This document shows positions 1-4,762 of a stretch of 6,653 nucleotides of DNA, piece by piece (the first letter of the stretch is position 1; each line of letters starts with the position of its first letter). The notes beneath the pieces are model-generated. The model was not told the DNA's origin, did no database searches, and saw nothing but the letters and a program-made list of their open reading frames with translations. Both the position numbers and the translations under genes were made by a program. Origin of the DNA: Rhodospirillaceae bacterium (GTDB taxonomy: Bacteria > Pseudomonadota > Alphaproteobacteria > Dongiales > Dongiaceae); the NCBI GenBank assembly GCA_016794075.1, contig JAEUKU010000142.1:1-6653 (forward strand), in the 5' to 3' direction.

Positions 1-134
1 GCCCGGATTTCATCCGCCGTCAGGCGCGGCCAGGTTTCCGGCACGTAGAGGCCGCCATCGCGCGCCAGGCCGGCCAGCAGCACATCGGAGAAGCTCAGCG
101 CCGGCGCGGCGCCGCGGGTCGAAATATAGCGCAA
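1..134 (-). CDS. thrC: Threonine synthase, N-terminal fragment (runs off the left edge)
   Basis: This is the first 44 codons of a PLP-dependent threonine synthase, which converts O-phosphohomoserine to threonine in the cytoplasm. The visible protein starts RYISTRGAAPALSFSDVLLA and continues GLARDGGLYVPETWP. The YxSTRG opening followed by a D(V/A)LLxGLAxDGGLYVP segment is the typical N-terminus of this family. The PLP-binding lysine lies outside the window. An in-frame TAA at 165-167 limits the start. No ATG is available, so I chose the TTG at 132-134, which gives the usual MRYISTRG beginning. A GTG at 141-143 would add three residues (MDP). Neither has a good Shine-Dalgarno sequence. The gene follows the M32 peptidase gene in the same direction after 294 nt, so it may have its own promoter. 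The family call is firm and the start is less so. Confidence 0.9.
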   Translation of the reverse strand, partial: MRYISTRGAAPALSFSDVLLAGLARDGGLYVPETWPRLTADEIR

Positions 135-161
135 GGGGTCCACGGCAAGGTTTCGGGGCAG

Positions 162-190
162 ACCTTAGAGAGCGCCAAGCTTGGCCGCAA
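162..190 (-). promoter_or_regulatory. Candidate sigma-70-like promoter for thrC, with a palindrome in its spacer
   Basis: On the minus strand TTGCGG (185-190) is followed after 17 nt by TAAGGT (162-167). This is a weak match to a -35/-10 pair, placed about 30 nt upstream of the thrC start. A perfect 12-bp palindrome, GCCAAGCTTGGC (174-185), occupies much of the spacer, where an operator could sit. This is inferred from pattern alone, and such matches arise by chance in GC-rich DNA. Confidence 0.22.
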
Positions 191-257
191 GAAGGCCCTG
201 AAACCAGTGAGTATTAGGGGCATTTGGCTTGCCTGAGGGCCATCGACGGCAGCATTT

Positions 258-280
258 CCCTCCCCCGAGGCGGGGGAGGG
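258..280. repeat. Left palindrome of the inverted pair (9-bp stem)
   Basis: CCCTCCCCC (258-266) pairs perfectly with GGGGGAGGG (272-280) around the 5-nt loop GAGGC. All nine base pairs are intact. There is no T-tract on either side, so it does not look like a canonical intrinsic terminator. Confidence 0.8.
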
Positions 281-292
281 TTAGGGTGGGGG
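272..292 (+). other. G-quadruplex motif, plus strand
   Basis: The plus strand has four G-runs with very short loops: G5, A, G3, TTA, G3, T, G5. This fits the G3+N1-7 consensus and includes a telomere-like GGGTTAGGG core. The first two runs are also the 3' arm of the left hairpin, so the two structures should exclude each other. The motif is seen directly; folding in the cell is inferred. Confidence 0.65.
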
Positions 293-335
293 CGATGGCG
301 CCCGCCACACGCGCGTTTTTCGCCCGAGAGAACAA

Positions 336-355
336 CCCCACCCTATCCCTCCCCC
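336..355 (-). other. G-quadruplex motif, minus (transcribed-sense) strand
   Basis: Read on the minus strand the runs are G5, A, G3, ATA, G3, T, G4, a second four-run G-quadruplex motif with 1-3-1 loops. It lies on the same strand as the genes, so it would appear in RNA reading from the M32 gene toward thrC. It shares its first two runs with one arm of the right hairpin (347-369). Confidence 0.65.
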
Positions 356-369
356 AACTTGGGGGAGGG
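347..369. repeat. Right palindrome of the inverted pair (23-nt near-complete palindrome)
   Basis: CCCTCCCCC (347-355) pairs with GGGGGAGGG (361-369). The centre AACTT adds two further complementary pairs, making the whole 23 nt self-complementary around C358. In RNA the loop would be the 5-nt centre. It has the same stem as the left copy with a different loop. Confidence 0.8.
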
Positions 370-374
370 AACTC

Positions 375-386
375 AAGCGTACGCTT
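375..386. repeat. 12-bp perfect palindrome next to the REPIN-like element
   Basis: AAGCGTACGCTT reads the same on both strands. It begins 4 nt beyond the right repeat and lies 42 nt past the M32 stop codon. It could be an operator-like site or simply flank the inserted element. No function can be assigned. Confidence 0.4.
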
Positions 387-428
387 CATCAAATATGGTT
401 GCCTGACCGTCCAGGGGGATAGGAGTCG

Positions 429-1931
429 CTAGTTCAAATACCGCCGCTCCAGATGCCGCTTGAAGACCGCGGTTTCGAGGGGCCGGCCGGTGGCCTTGGC
501 GATGATCTCGGGGGTCGAGAGGCTGGAGCCCAAACCGTGGACGTTGGCGTTGAGCCAACCCTGCAGGGTGGCGAATTTGCCCTGCTCGATTTCCGCGGGG
601 ATCTCCGGCTTGGCCTTGCAGGCCGCCTCGAAAAATTGCGCCGCGGTCATGGCGCCCAAGCTGTAGCACGGGAAATAGCCGAAGGCGCCGTCGTACCAGT
701 GGATGTCCTGCAGGCAGCCCTCGCGGTCGCTCGGCACATCGAGGCCGAGCAGCTTCTTGAAGCCTTCGTTCCACGCCGCCGGCACGTCGGCCAGCTGGAG
801 ATCGCCGCGGATCAGCGCCTGCTCCAGGCGGTAGCGCAGGATGACATGGGCCGGATAGGTCACCTCGTCCGCCTCGACGCGGATGAAGCCCGGCTGCACC
901 CGGCTGTAGAGGCGGCGCAGATTTTCGGGCGCGAAAGCCGCGTCATTGTTCGGGAAGGTCTCGGAGAGCACGCGGGAGAGATACTTGCAGAAGGCGCCGC
1001 TGCGGCAGGCCTGCATCTCCATCAGCAGCGACTGGCTTTCGTGGATCGCCATGCCGCGCGCCTGTCCCACCGGCTGCAGGCGCCAATCCTGCGGCAGGTT
1101 GCGTTCGTAGAGCGCATGGCCGGTTTCGTGGATTACGCCCATCAGCGACTGGACGAACTCATCCTCGCTGTAGCGGGTGGTGATGCGCACATCCTCCGGC
1201 ACGCCGCCGCAGAACGGGTGCAGGCTTTCGTCCAGCCGGCCGTGATGAAAGTCGAAGCCGAGCTGCGCCATGATGCGCTTGGCGAGGTCTTTCTGCACCG
1301 CTTGCGGGAACGGCCCCTTGGGCTCCACCAGCTTCGGCAGGCGCGCCTGGTGCTCCAGCACGCGGCCGAGGAACTCCGGCAGGAAGGCGCCGTAATCGGC
1401 GAACACCGCGTCGATCTCCGCCTCGCGCGCGCCGGGCTCGAAGCGGTCCATCAGCGCCTCGTAGGGCGAGCAGCCGAGCTTCTCCGCCCGCGCTGCGGCC
1501 GATTGCCGGGTCAGGTTCAGCACTTCCGAGAGCAGCGGAAAGACGGCGGCGAAATCGCCCTTCGGCCGGGCCACGCGCCACACCGCTTCGCACGCGGTCA
1601 CCGCGCGGCTCATCGCCTCGACCATCTGCGCGTCAAGGGCGGTGGCGTGGGTGTGGGTGCGGCGCATCTCCGCCAGATTGGCGCGCTGCCAGTCGTTGAG
1701 GCCCGCCTTGCCCATCTCTGCGCTGTCCAGCAGGTCGGCGGTCTCCGGCGCGGTCAGCACTTCGTGGCAGATGACCTCGATGGTCGCCAGCTGCTCGGCG
1801 CGGGCCGAGCGGCCGCCATCGGGCATCACGGTCGCCATGTCCCAATGCAGCATGCCGGCGGCCTCCTGCAAGGTGGCCAGGCGGCGGAAGCGGGATTCGA
1901 GCAGGCCGTAGGAATTGACCGGTGCCGTCAT
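429..1931 (-). CDS. M32-family metallocarboxypeptidase (carboxypeptidase Taq type)
   Basis: This 500-residue cytoplasmic zinc carboxypeptidase removes C-terminal amino acids from peptides. The length fits the family (about 490-510). Seen in order: LHWDMATVMP (28-37), the LDESLHPF region just before the active site, the zinc site HETGH (268-272), the third-ligand segment HESQS (297-301, E298), EADEVTYPAH (353-362) and CLQDIHWY (406-413), all M32 signatures. No catalytic residue is missing and there is no signal peptide or membrane segment. I chose the ATG at 1929-1931 because it gives the family's usual N-terminus and forms an ATGA overlap with the SURF1 stop, which suggests translational coupling. 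The frame stays open far upstream inside SURF1, but that extension is Arg/Gly/Pro-rich noise. The gene has no known role in oxidase assembly, so its place here looks like operon hitch-hiking. Confidence 0.96.
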   Translation of the reverse strand: MTAPVNSYGLLESRFRRLATLQEAAGMLHWDMATVMPDGGRSARAEQLATIEVICHEVLTAPETADLLDSAEMGKAGLNDWQRANLAEMRRTHTHATALDAQMVEAMSRAVTACEAVWRVARPKGDFAAVFPLLSEVLNLTRQSAAARAEKLGCSPYEALMDRFEPGAREAEIDAVFADYGAFLPEFLGRVLEHQARLPKLVEPKGPFPQAVQKDLAKRIMAQLGFDFHHGRLDESLHPFCGGVPEDVRITTRYSEDEFVQSLMGVIHETGHALYERNLPQDWRLQPVGQARGMAIHESQSLLMEMQACRSGAFCKYLSRVLSETFPNNDAAFAPENLRRLYSRVQPGFIRVEADEVTYPAHVILRYRLEQALIRGDLQLADVPAAWNEGFKKLLGLDVPSDREGCLQDIHWYDGAFGYFPCYSLGAMTAAQFFEAACKAKPEIPAEIEQGKFATLQGWLNANVHGLGSSLSTPEIIAKATGRPLETAVFKRHLERRYLN

Positions 1932-2647
1932 GACTGGCGCTCGCGCTGCAGTTTGAGGTGATAGAGCACATAGATGACCACGAGGGCGATGGCGAGCAAG
2001 CCCCAGGTCAGCGCGTATTGCAGGTGGTCGTTCGGCATCTCGATCCGGGTCTGGCCGCCCAGCGGGTAGCCGCCCGGATTCTCCGCCGGACCGGCATCGA
2101 CATAGAGGTCGGTGCGGATCGCCGTGCCCGCAGCCGTCGCCATCGCCGGCAGGTCGACGAAGAACCACATTTTGTTCTGCGGTTCGTTGTCCGGTTGCAT
2201 GAAGGCCTGTTCGTGCGGCAGGCGCAGCACGCCTTCCAGCGTGACCTGGCCCGCCACCTGGCCCTCGGCGCGGCGCCCGGCCGGCTTGCGTTCCACCGGC
2301 ACCCAGCCGCGATTGACCAGGATCAGCTGGCCGTCGGCCAGCGCGAAGGGCGTCAGGATCTGGTAGCCGGGATTGCCGTTGCGCGAGCGGGCACCGAGGA
2401 AAAGCTCCTTGTCGTGCTGGAAGGTCCCTTCCAGGCGCACGCGGTGGAACTCGACCTGGGAGAGATCCGCGCCGGGCGCCGGCAGCGCGATCTCCGTCGC
2501 CACGCGCGCCTGACGCTCCACGATCAGCGCCTCTTTCCAATAGAGGCGCTGCACCTGCCAGATGCAGAGGCCCACCATCACCAGCACCGCCGGGACGGTG
2601 ATGAGGGTCGGCCACAGGGTCGGGCGGAAACGCAGGGAGCTCAGCAT
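1928..2647 (-). CDS. surf1: SURF1-family cytochrome c oxidase assembly protein
   Basis: This 239-residue inner-membrane protein is needed for efficient aa3 oxidase assembly. Bacterial homologues bind heme a and help insert it into subunit I. It has the family layout: an N-terminal transmembrane helix (about 12-30) running into CIWQVQRLYWK (28-38), a periplasmic domain with FHRVRLEGTF, GYQILTPFAL and LILVNRGWVP, then NPGGYPLGG, and HLQYALTWG (208-216) leading into the second helix (about 211-229) with a short basic tail. The length is normal for an alphaproteobacterial SURF1. The ATG at 2645-2647 gives the expected short N-terminus. It begins 21 nt after the DUF983 stop without a strong Shine-Dalgarno sequence. 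Its stop codon overlaps the start of the M32 gene. Confidence 0.97.
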   Translation of the reverse strand: MLSSLRFRPTLWPTLITVPAVLVMVGLCIWQVQRLYWKEALIVERQARVATEIALPAPGADLSQVEFHRVRLEGTFQHDKELFLGARSRNGNPGYQILTPFALADGQLILVNRGWVPVERKPAGRRAEGQVAGQVTLEGVLRLPHEQAFMQPDNEPQNKMWFFVDLPAMATAAGTAIRTDLYVDAGPAENPGGYPLGGQTRIEMPNDHLQYALTWGLLAIALVVIYVLYHLKLQRERQS

Positions 2648-2668
2648 CGGGTCAGCCGTGGCGGCGGA

Positions 2669-3016
2669 TTAGTGATGAGGGCCGGCGCGGTGCTTGAACT
2701 GCAGCGCCACCATGATCGCCTTGGCCGGCCGCAGCAGCCAGAGCGACAGGCCGATGATCACCACCGGCCAGAGCACCATATGGACCCAGATCGGCGGCTC
2801 GAACAGGGCGTAGACCAGAAAGACCAGCGGCACCGTGACGATCAGCACCAGGAACATGACGAAGAAGGCCGGCCCGTCGCCGCTGTCCATGGCGCGCAGT
2901 TCGAGGCCACAGGACTCGCATTTCTCCGCCAGCGTCAGGTAGCCGGAATAGAGCCTGCCGCGCCCGCAGCGCGGACAGCGGCATTGCAGGCCGGTGGAAA
3001 TCGGCGAGGCACTCAT
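2669..3016 (-). CDS. DUF983 family zinc-ribbon membrane protein
   Basis: This is a 115-residue protein with two CPxCG-like knuckles (C14/C17 and C33/C36), which probably bind one zinc. They are followed by the DSGDGPAFFV segment (44-53) and two hydrophobic helices (about 50-71 and 76-95). This is the DUF983 layout. The family often sits between coxC and SURF1 in alphaproteobacteria, which suggests an accessory role in oxidase assembly, but its biochemical function is unknown to me. An additional cysteine, C12, precedes the first knuckle. The ATG at 3014-3016 gives a standard length. The only purine-rich motif (GAGG, 3019-3022) is just 2 nt from it, too close for a normal ribosome-binding site. 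It lies 36 nt after coxC, presumably on the same transcript. Confidence 0.93.
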   Translation of the reverse strand: MSASPISTGLQCRCPRCGRGRLYSGYLTLAEKCESCGLELRAMDSGDGPAFFVMFLVLIVTVPLVFLVYALFEPPIWVHMVLWPVVIIGLSLWLLRPAKAIMVALQFKHRAGPHH

Positions 3017-3052
3017 CGCCTCGCCGAACCCGTGACAAAGGAAACCGGCCGC

Positions 3053-3904
3053 TTAGTGCGTGGCATAAGGTCCGCCGCCGCCGCCCCAGATGTAGACGAA
3101 GATGAACAGGAACAGCCAGACGACGTCGACGAAATGCCAATACCAGGCCGCGGCCTCGAAGCCGAAATGATGGTCGGGCGTGAAGTGGCCCTTGATCGAG
3201 CGGATCAGGCACACGATCAGGAAGGTGGTGCCGACGATCACGTGGAAGCCGTGGAAACCGGTCGCCATGAAGAAGGTCGAGGCGAAGACGGTGTCCTTGA
3301 AGCCGTAGGGCGCGTGCGCGTATTCGTAGGCCTGTACGCCGGTGAAGAGCAGGCCGAGCAGCACGGTCAAGGTCAGGCCGTGGATCAGGCCCTTGCGGTC
3401 GCCCTCGCGGAGCGCATGGTGGGCCCAGGTGACGGTGCAGCCGGAGGTCAGCAGGATCAGCGTGTTCAAGAGCGGCAGGCTGAACGGATCGAAGACCAGG
3501 ATGCCCTCGGGCGGCCAGACGCCGCCGATCGCCTCCTTCGGGAACAGCGAGGCGTCGAAGAACGCCCAGAAGAAGGCGGCGAAGAACATCACTTCCGAGG
3601 CGATGAACAGCGCCATGCCGTAGCGCAGGCCGAGCTGCACCACCGGCGTATGGTGGCCCTGATGCTCGGCCTCCTTCACGATGTCCCACCACCAGAACAG
3701 CATGGTGACCAGCAGCAGGATGATGCCGGGCGCCATCCACAATCCGGCCGGGCCGCCGCCGATGATGAACGGCTTGCCGTGCATGAACTGCACCAGGCCG
3801 TAGGTCAGCACGATGGCGGCGATGGAGCCAACCAGCGGCCACGGGCTGGGATCGACCAGGTGGTACGGATGGTTGGGCTTGTGGGCCGTATCGGTGGCGC
3901 TCAT
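3053..3904 (-). CDS. coxC: Cytochrome c oxidase subunit III
   Basis: This 283-residue integral membrane subunit of the aa3 oxidase binds no metal. It stabilises subunit I and supports proton uptake. The visible sequence includes HPYHLVDPSPWPL (12-24), the loop EAEHQGHHTPVVQ (78-90), FIASEVMFFAAFFWAFF (100-116) with the conserved membrane glutamate E104, TWAHHAL, FMATGFHGFHV and the C-terminal HHFGFEAAAWYWHFVD (245-260). About seven hydrophobic segments fit the family. The protein ends WGGGGGPYATH, a glycine run where homologues usually have a short WGG/WGS tail. The ATG at 3902-3904 gives the normal start and has an AAGGGAAG motif upstream. The frame extends to a TTG at 3974-3976, but that start would cross two hairpins. 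The synonym ctaE is also used. It lies between ctaG and the DUF983 gene. Confidence 0.98.
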   Translation of the reverse strand: MSATDTAHKPNHPYHLVDPSPWPLVGSIAAIVLTYGLVQFMHGKPFIIGGGPAGLWMAPGIILLLVTMLFWWWDIVKEAEHQGHHTPVVQLGLRYGMALFIASEVMFFAAFFWAFFDASLFPKEAIGGVWPPEGILVFDPFSLPLLNTLILLTSGCTVTWAHHALREGDRKGLIHGLTLTVLLGLLFTGVQAYEYAHAPYGFKDTVFASTFFMATGFHGFHVIVGTTFLIVCLIRSIKGHFTPDHHFGFEAAAWYWHFVDVVWLFLFIFVYIWGGGGGPYATH

Positions 3905-3912
3905 GCTTGCGT

Positions 3913-3920
3913 CTTCCCTT
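3913..3920 (-). promoter_or_regulatory. Probable ribosome-binding site of coxC
   Basis: On the minus strand AAGGGAAG lies 8 nt upstream of the coxC ATG. It is one of the clearer Shine-Dalgarno-like motifs in the cluster and supports the ATG at 3902-3904 over the upstream TTG. It lets subunit III be translated independently of ctaG. Confidence 0.55.
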
Positions 3921-3931
3921 ATCTCGACATC

Positions 3932-3949
3932 CCGCCCGCTTCCGGGCGG
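3932..3949 (-). promoter_or_regulatory. Short hairpin upstream of coxC (7-bp stem)
   Basis: CCGCCCG (3932-3938) and CGGGCGG (3943-3949) are perfectly complementary around a 4-nt loop (GAAG on the minus strand). It lies 27 nt upstream of the coxC start and is not followed by a U-tract. It could be an mRNA stability or processing element. Structure is seen; function is inferred. Confidence 0.45.
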
Positions 3950-3965
3950 CTGTTCGTTACCCCCA

Positions 3966-3988
3966 CGCGGATGCAAAGCTCATCCGCG
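3966..3988 (-). promoter_or_regulatory. Hairpin just after ctaG (8-bp stem)
   Basis: CGCGGATG (3966-3973) and CATCCGCG (3981-3988) pair perfectly around a 7-nt loop. On the minus strand it begins 9 nt after the ctaG stop codon. What follows is G-rich (TGGGGG), not U-rich, so a canonical intrinsic terminator is unlikely. With the next hairpin it fills the largest gap in the cox cluster. Confidence 0.45.
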
Positions 3989-3997
3989 CCTGTTCAG

Positions 3998-4618
3998 TCA
4001 ATTTACCGTCTCGCCGGCCGCCTCGCCAGACGCGGCGGCCTTGATGCTCTCGGTCTGCATCTGCCCCACCTTCCCGTCCTGCTGCTCGGCTGAGCGGAAG
4101 AAGGTGTAGGACAGAGTCACGTTGTTGATGTGCTTCAGCGCCGGGTCATCGAGGATCGCCGGGTCGATGAAGAAGCTGACCGGCATCTCCACCTTCTGGC
4201 CCGGCGCCAGGGTCTGGCTCTGGAAGCAGAAGCATTCGATCTTGGTGAAATACGGTCCGAAGGTGTCCGGCGAGACATTGAAGGTCGCCTGGCCCGTGAC
4301 CGGCGCGTCTTCCAGGTTCTCGGCGGCATAGAAGGCGAGCTTGTTCTCGCCCACCTTAAGGTCGAGGGAGTTCTGCAGCGGCCGGAACCGCCAGCCGAGC
4401 CCGCCGGCGACGTCGGCGGTGAAGGTGACGTTGACCACGCGGTCGGAAACGACACTCGGCGCGCTGTCGGCGCGTTGCGGCGTGCCGCCATAGCCGGTCA
4501 CTTGGCAGAACAGGCGGTAGAGCGGCACCGAGGCATAGGCGAGGCCGGTCATGAAGGCGACCACGCCCACCAGCATCATCAGGGTCCGGAGGTTGCGGTC
4601 GTGACGAACAGGCGTCAT
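3998..4618 (-). CDS. ctaG: Cytochrome c oxidase assembly protein CtaG (Cox11-type copper chaperone)
   Basis: This 206-residue membrane-anchored chaperone delivers copper to the CuB site of subunit I. A single N-terminal helix (about 12-30) is followed by VPLYRLFCQVTGYGGTPQ (31-48, C38) and a periplasmic immunoglobulin-like domain. The copper-binding CFCF motif is present, with C129 and C131. The conserved LAPGQKVEMPVSFFIDP and LSYTFF segments follow. All three conserved cysteines are intact and the length is typical. The C-terminal tail is Ala/Glu-rich and probably disordered. The ATG at 4616-4618 lies 3 nt after the preceding small gene's stop, with an AAGG inside that gene's end as a possible ribosome-binding site. 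The order ctaB, small ORF, ctaG, coxC is the classic alphaproteobacterial arrangement. Confidence 0.97.
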   Translation of the reverse strand: MTPVRHDRNLRTLMMLVGVVAFMTGLAYASVPLYRLFCQVTGYGGTPQRADSAPSVVSDRVVNVTFTADVAGGLGWRFRPLQNSLDLKVGENKLAFYAAENLEDAPVTGQATFNVSPDTFGPYFTKIECFCFQSQTLAPGQKVEMPVSFFIDPAILDDPALKHINNVTLSYTFFRSAEQQDGKVGQMQTESIKAAASGEAAGETVN

Positions 4619-4621
4619 GGC

Positions 4622-4762
4622 TCAGCCGCCCTTCATCTTCACGATCGTCACGATGTAGACGATCACCACGAAGGCCGCGAGGGCGGCGAAGATCGCCCAG
4701 TTGCGTGCCCGCTGGCGGCGCCGGCGCTCACGCTCCACCGGCGGAAGGACGGGTGCCGTCAT
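4622..4762 (-). CDS. Small single-pass membrane protein between ctaB and ctaG (CoxF-like, function unknown)
   Basis: This is a 46-residue ORF reading MTAPVLPPVERERRRRQR, then a short basic stretch, then a hydrophobic helix from about W22 to V41 and the tail KMKGG. The strongly basic N-terminal part (residues 11-20) before one helix predicts the N-terminus in the cytoplasm. The coordinates argue that it is real. Its ATG shares one base with the ctaB stop (TGATG), it ends 3 nt before the ctaG ATG, and the coding is dense without gaps. From memory, alphaproteobacterial cox operons often carry a tiny ORF at this place (ORF2 of Paracoccus, or hypothetical/CoxF-type annotations). I cannot confirm homology. 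A role in oxidase assembly is inferred from position only. Confidence 0.82.
   Translation of the reverse strand: MTAPVLPPVERERRRRQRARNWAIFAALAAFVVIVYIVTIVKMKGG

Larger units (their letters stand above)
256..371. repeat. REPIN/BIME-like element: two inverted 36-bp palindromic repeats around a 44-nt spacer
   Basis: The left copy (256-291) and the reverse complement of the right copy (336-371) match at 32 of 36 positions. Three of the four differences lie in the central hairpin loop. Each copy holds its own perfect palindrome (arms CCCTCCCCC and GGGGGAGGG) followed by a tail of the form TAGGGTGGGG that points toward the spacer. Two palindromic units in inverted orientation around a short spacer match the architecture of REPIN/BIME elements. 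Similar G/C-run palindromes are common between genes in alphaproteobacteria and create spurious short ORFs rich in PPP, GGG and LPxLGGG. No transposase is visible here. The element sits in the gap between the M32 gene and thrC. Genome copy number cannot be judged from one window. Confidence 0.72.

Noticed and set aside
256..371. The double palindrome as an intrinsic terminator of the M32 gene
   Set aside because: Neither hairpin is followed by a U-tract on the minus strand. Rho-dependent or structure-aided termination is possible but cannot be read from the sequence.
256..371. A CRISPR array
   Set aside because: There are only two units, in inverted orientation, with one spacer and no cas genes.
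165..432. Short ORFs of 60-75 codons across the intergenic repeat, on both strands
   Set aside because: They are produced by the G/C-run palindromes, giving PPP/GGG/LPxLGGG peptides known as annotation artefacts. They overlap each other and lack ribosome-binding sites.
453..1961. A 502-codon plus-strand open frame opposite the M32 gene
   Set aside because: It is a mirror frame of a gene with full catalytic motifs. The translation is low-complexity Leu/Arg/His/Ala and shows no family signature.
1932..2615. N-terminal extension of the M32 protein (a SURF1-region fusion of 728 residues)
   Set aside because: The frame is open through SURF1, but SURF1 itself is encoded in another frame with all its motifs. 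The extension is Arg/Gly/Pro-rich noise, and the ATG at 1929-1931 gives the normal family length.
3905..3976. A TTG start giving CoxC 24 extra residues
   Set aside because: It would place the start inside a hairpin loop, and the added residues do not resemble subunit III. The ATG at 3902-3904 has a Shine-Dalgarno-like motif and the usual N-terminus.
1958..4093. A 711-codon open frame on the plus strand opposite SURF1, DUF983 and coxC
   Set aside because: It is antisense to three well-recognised genes and also crosses the hairpin gap. Its translation is rich in H, R, Q, E and D repeats, as expected when the complement of GC-rich codons lacks stops. No domain is recognisable.
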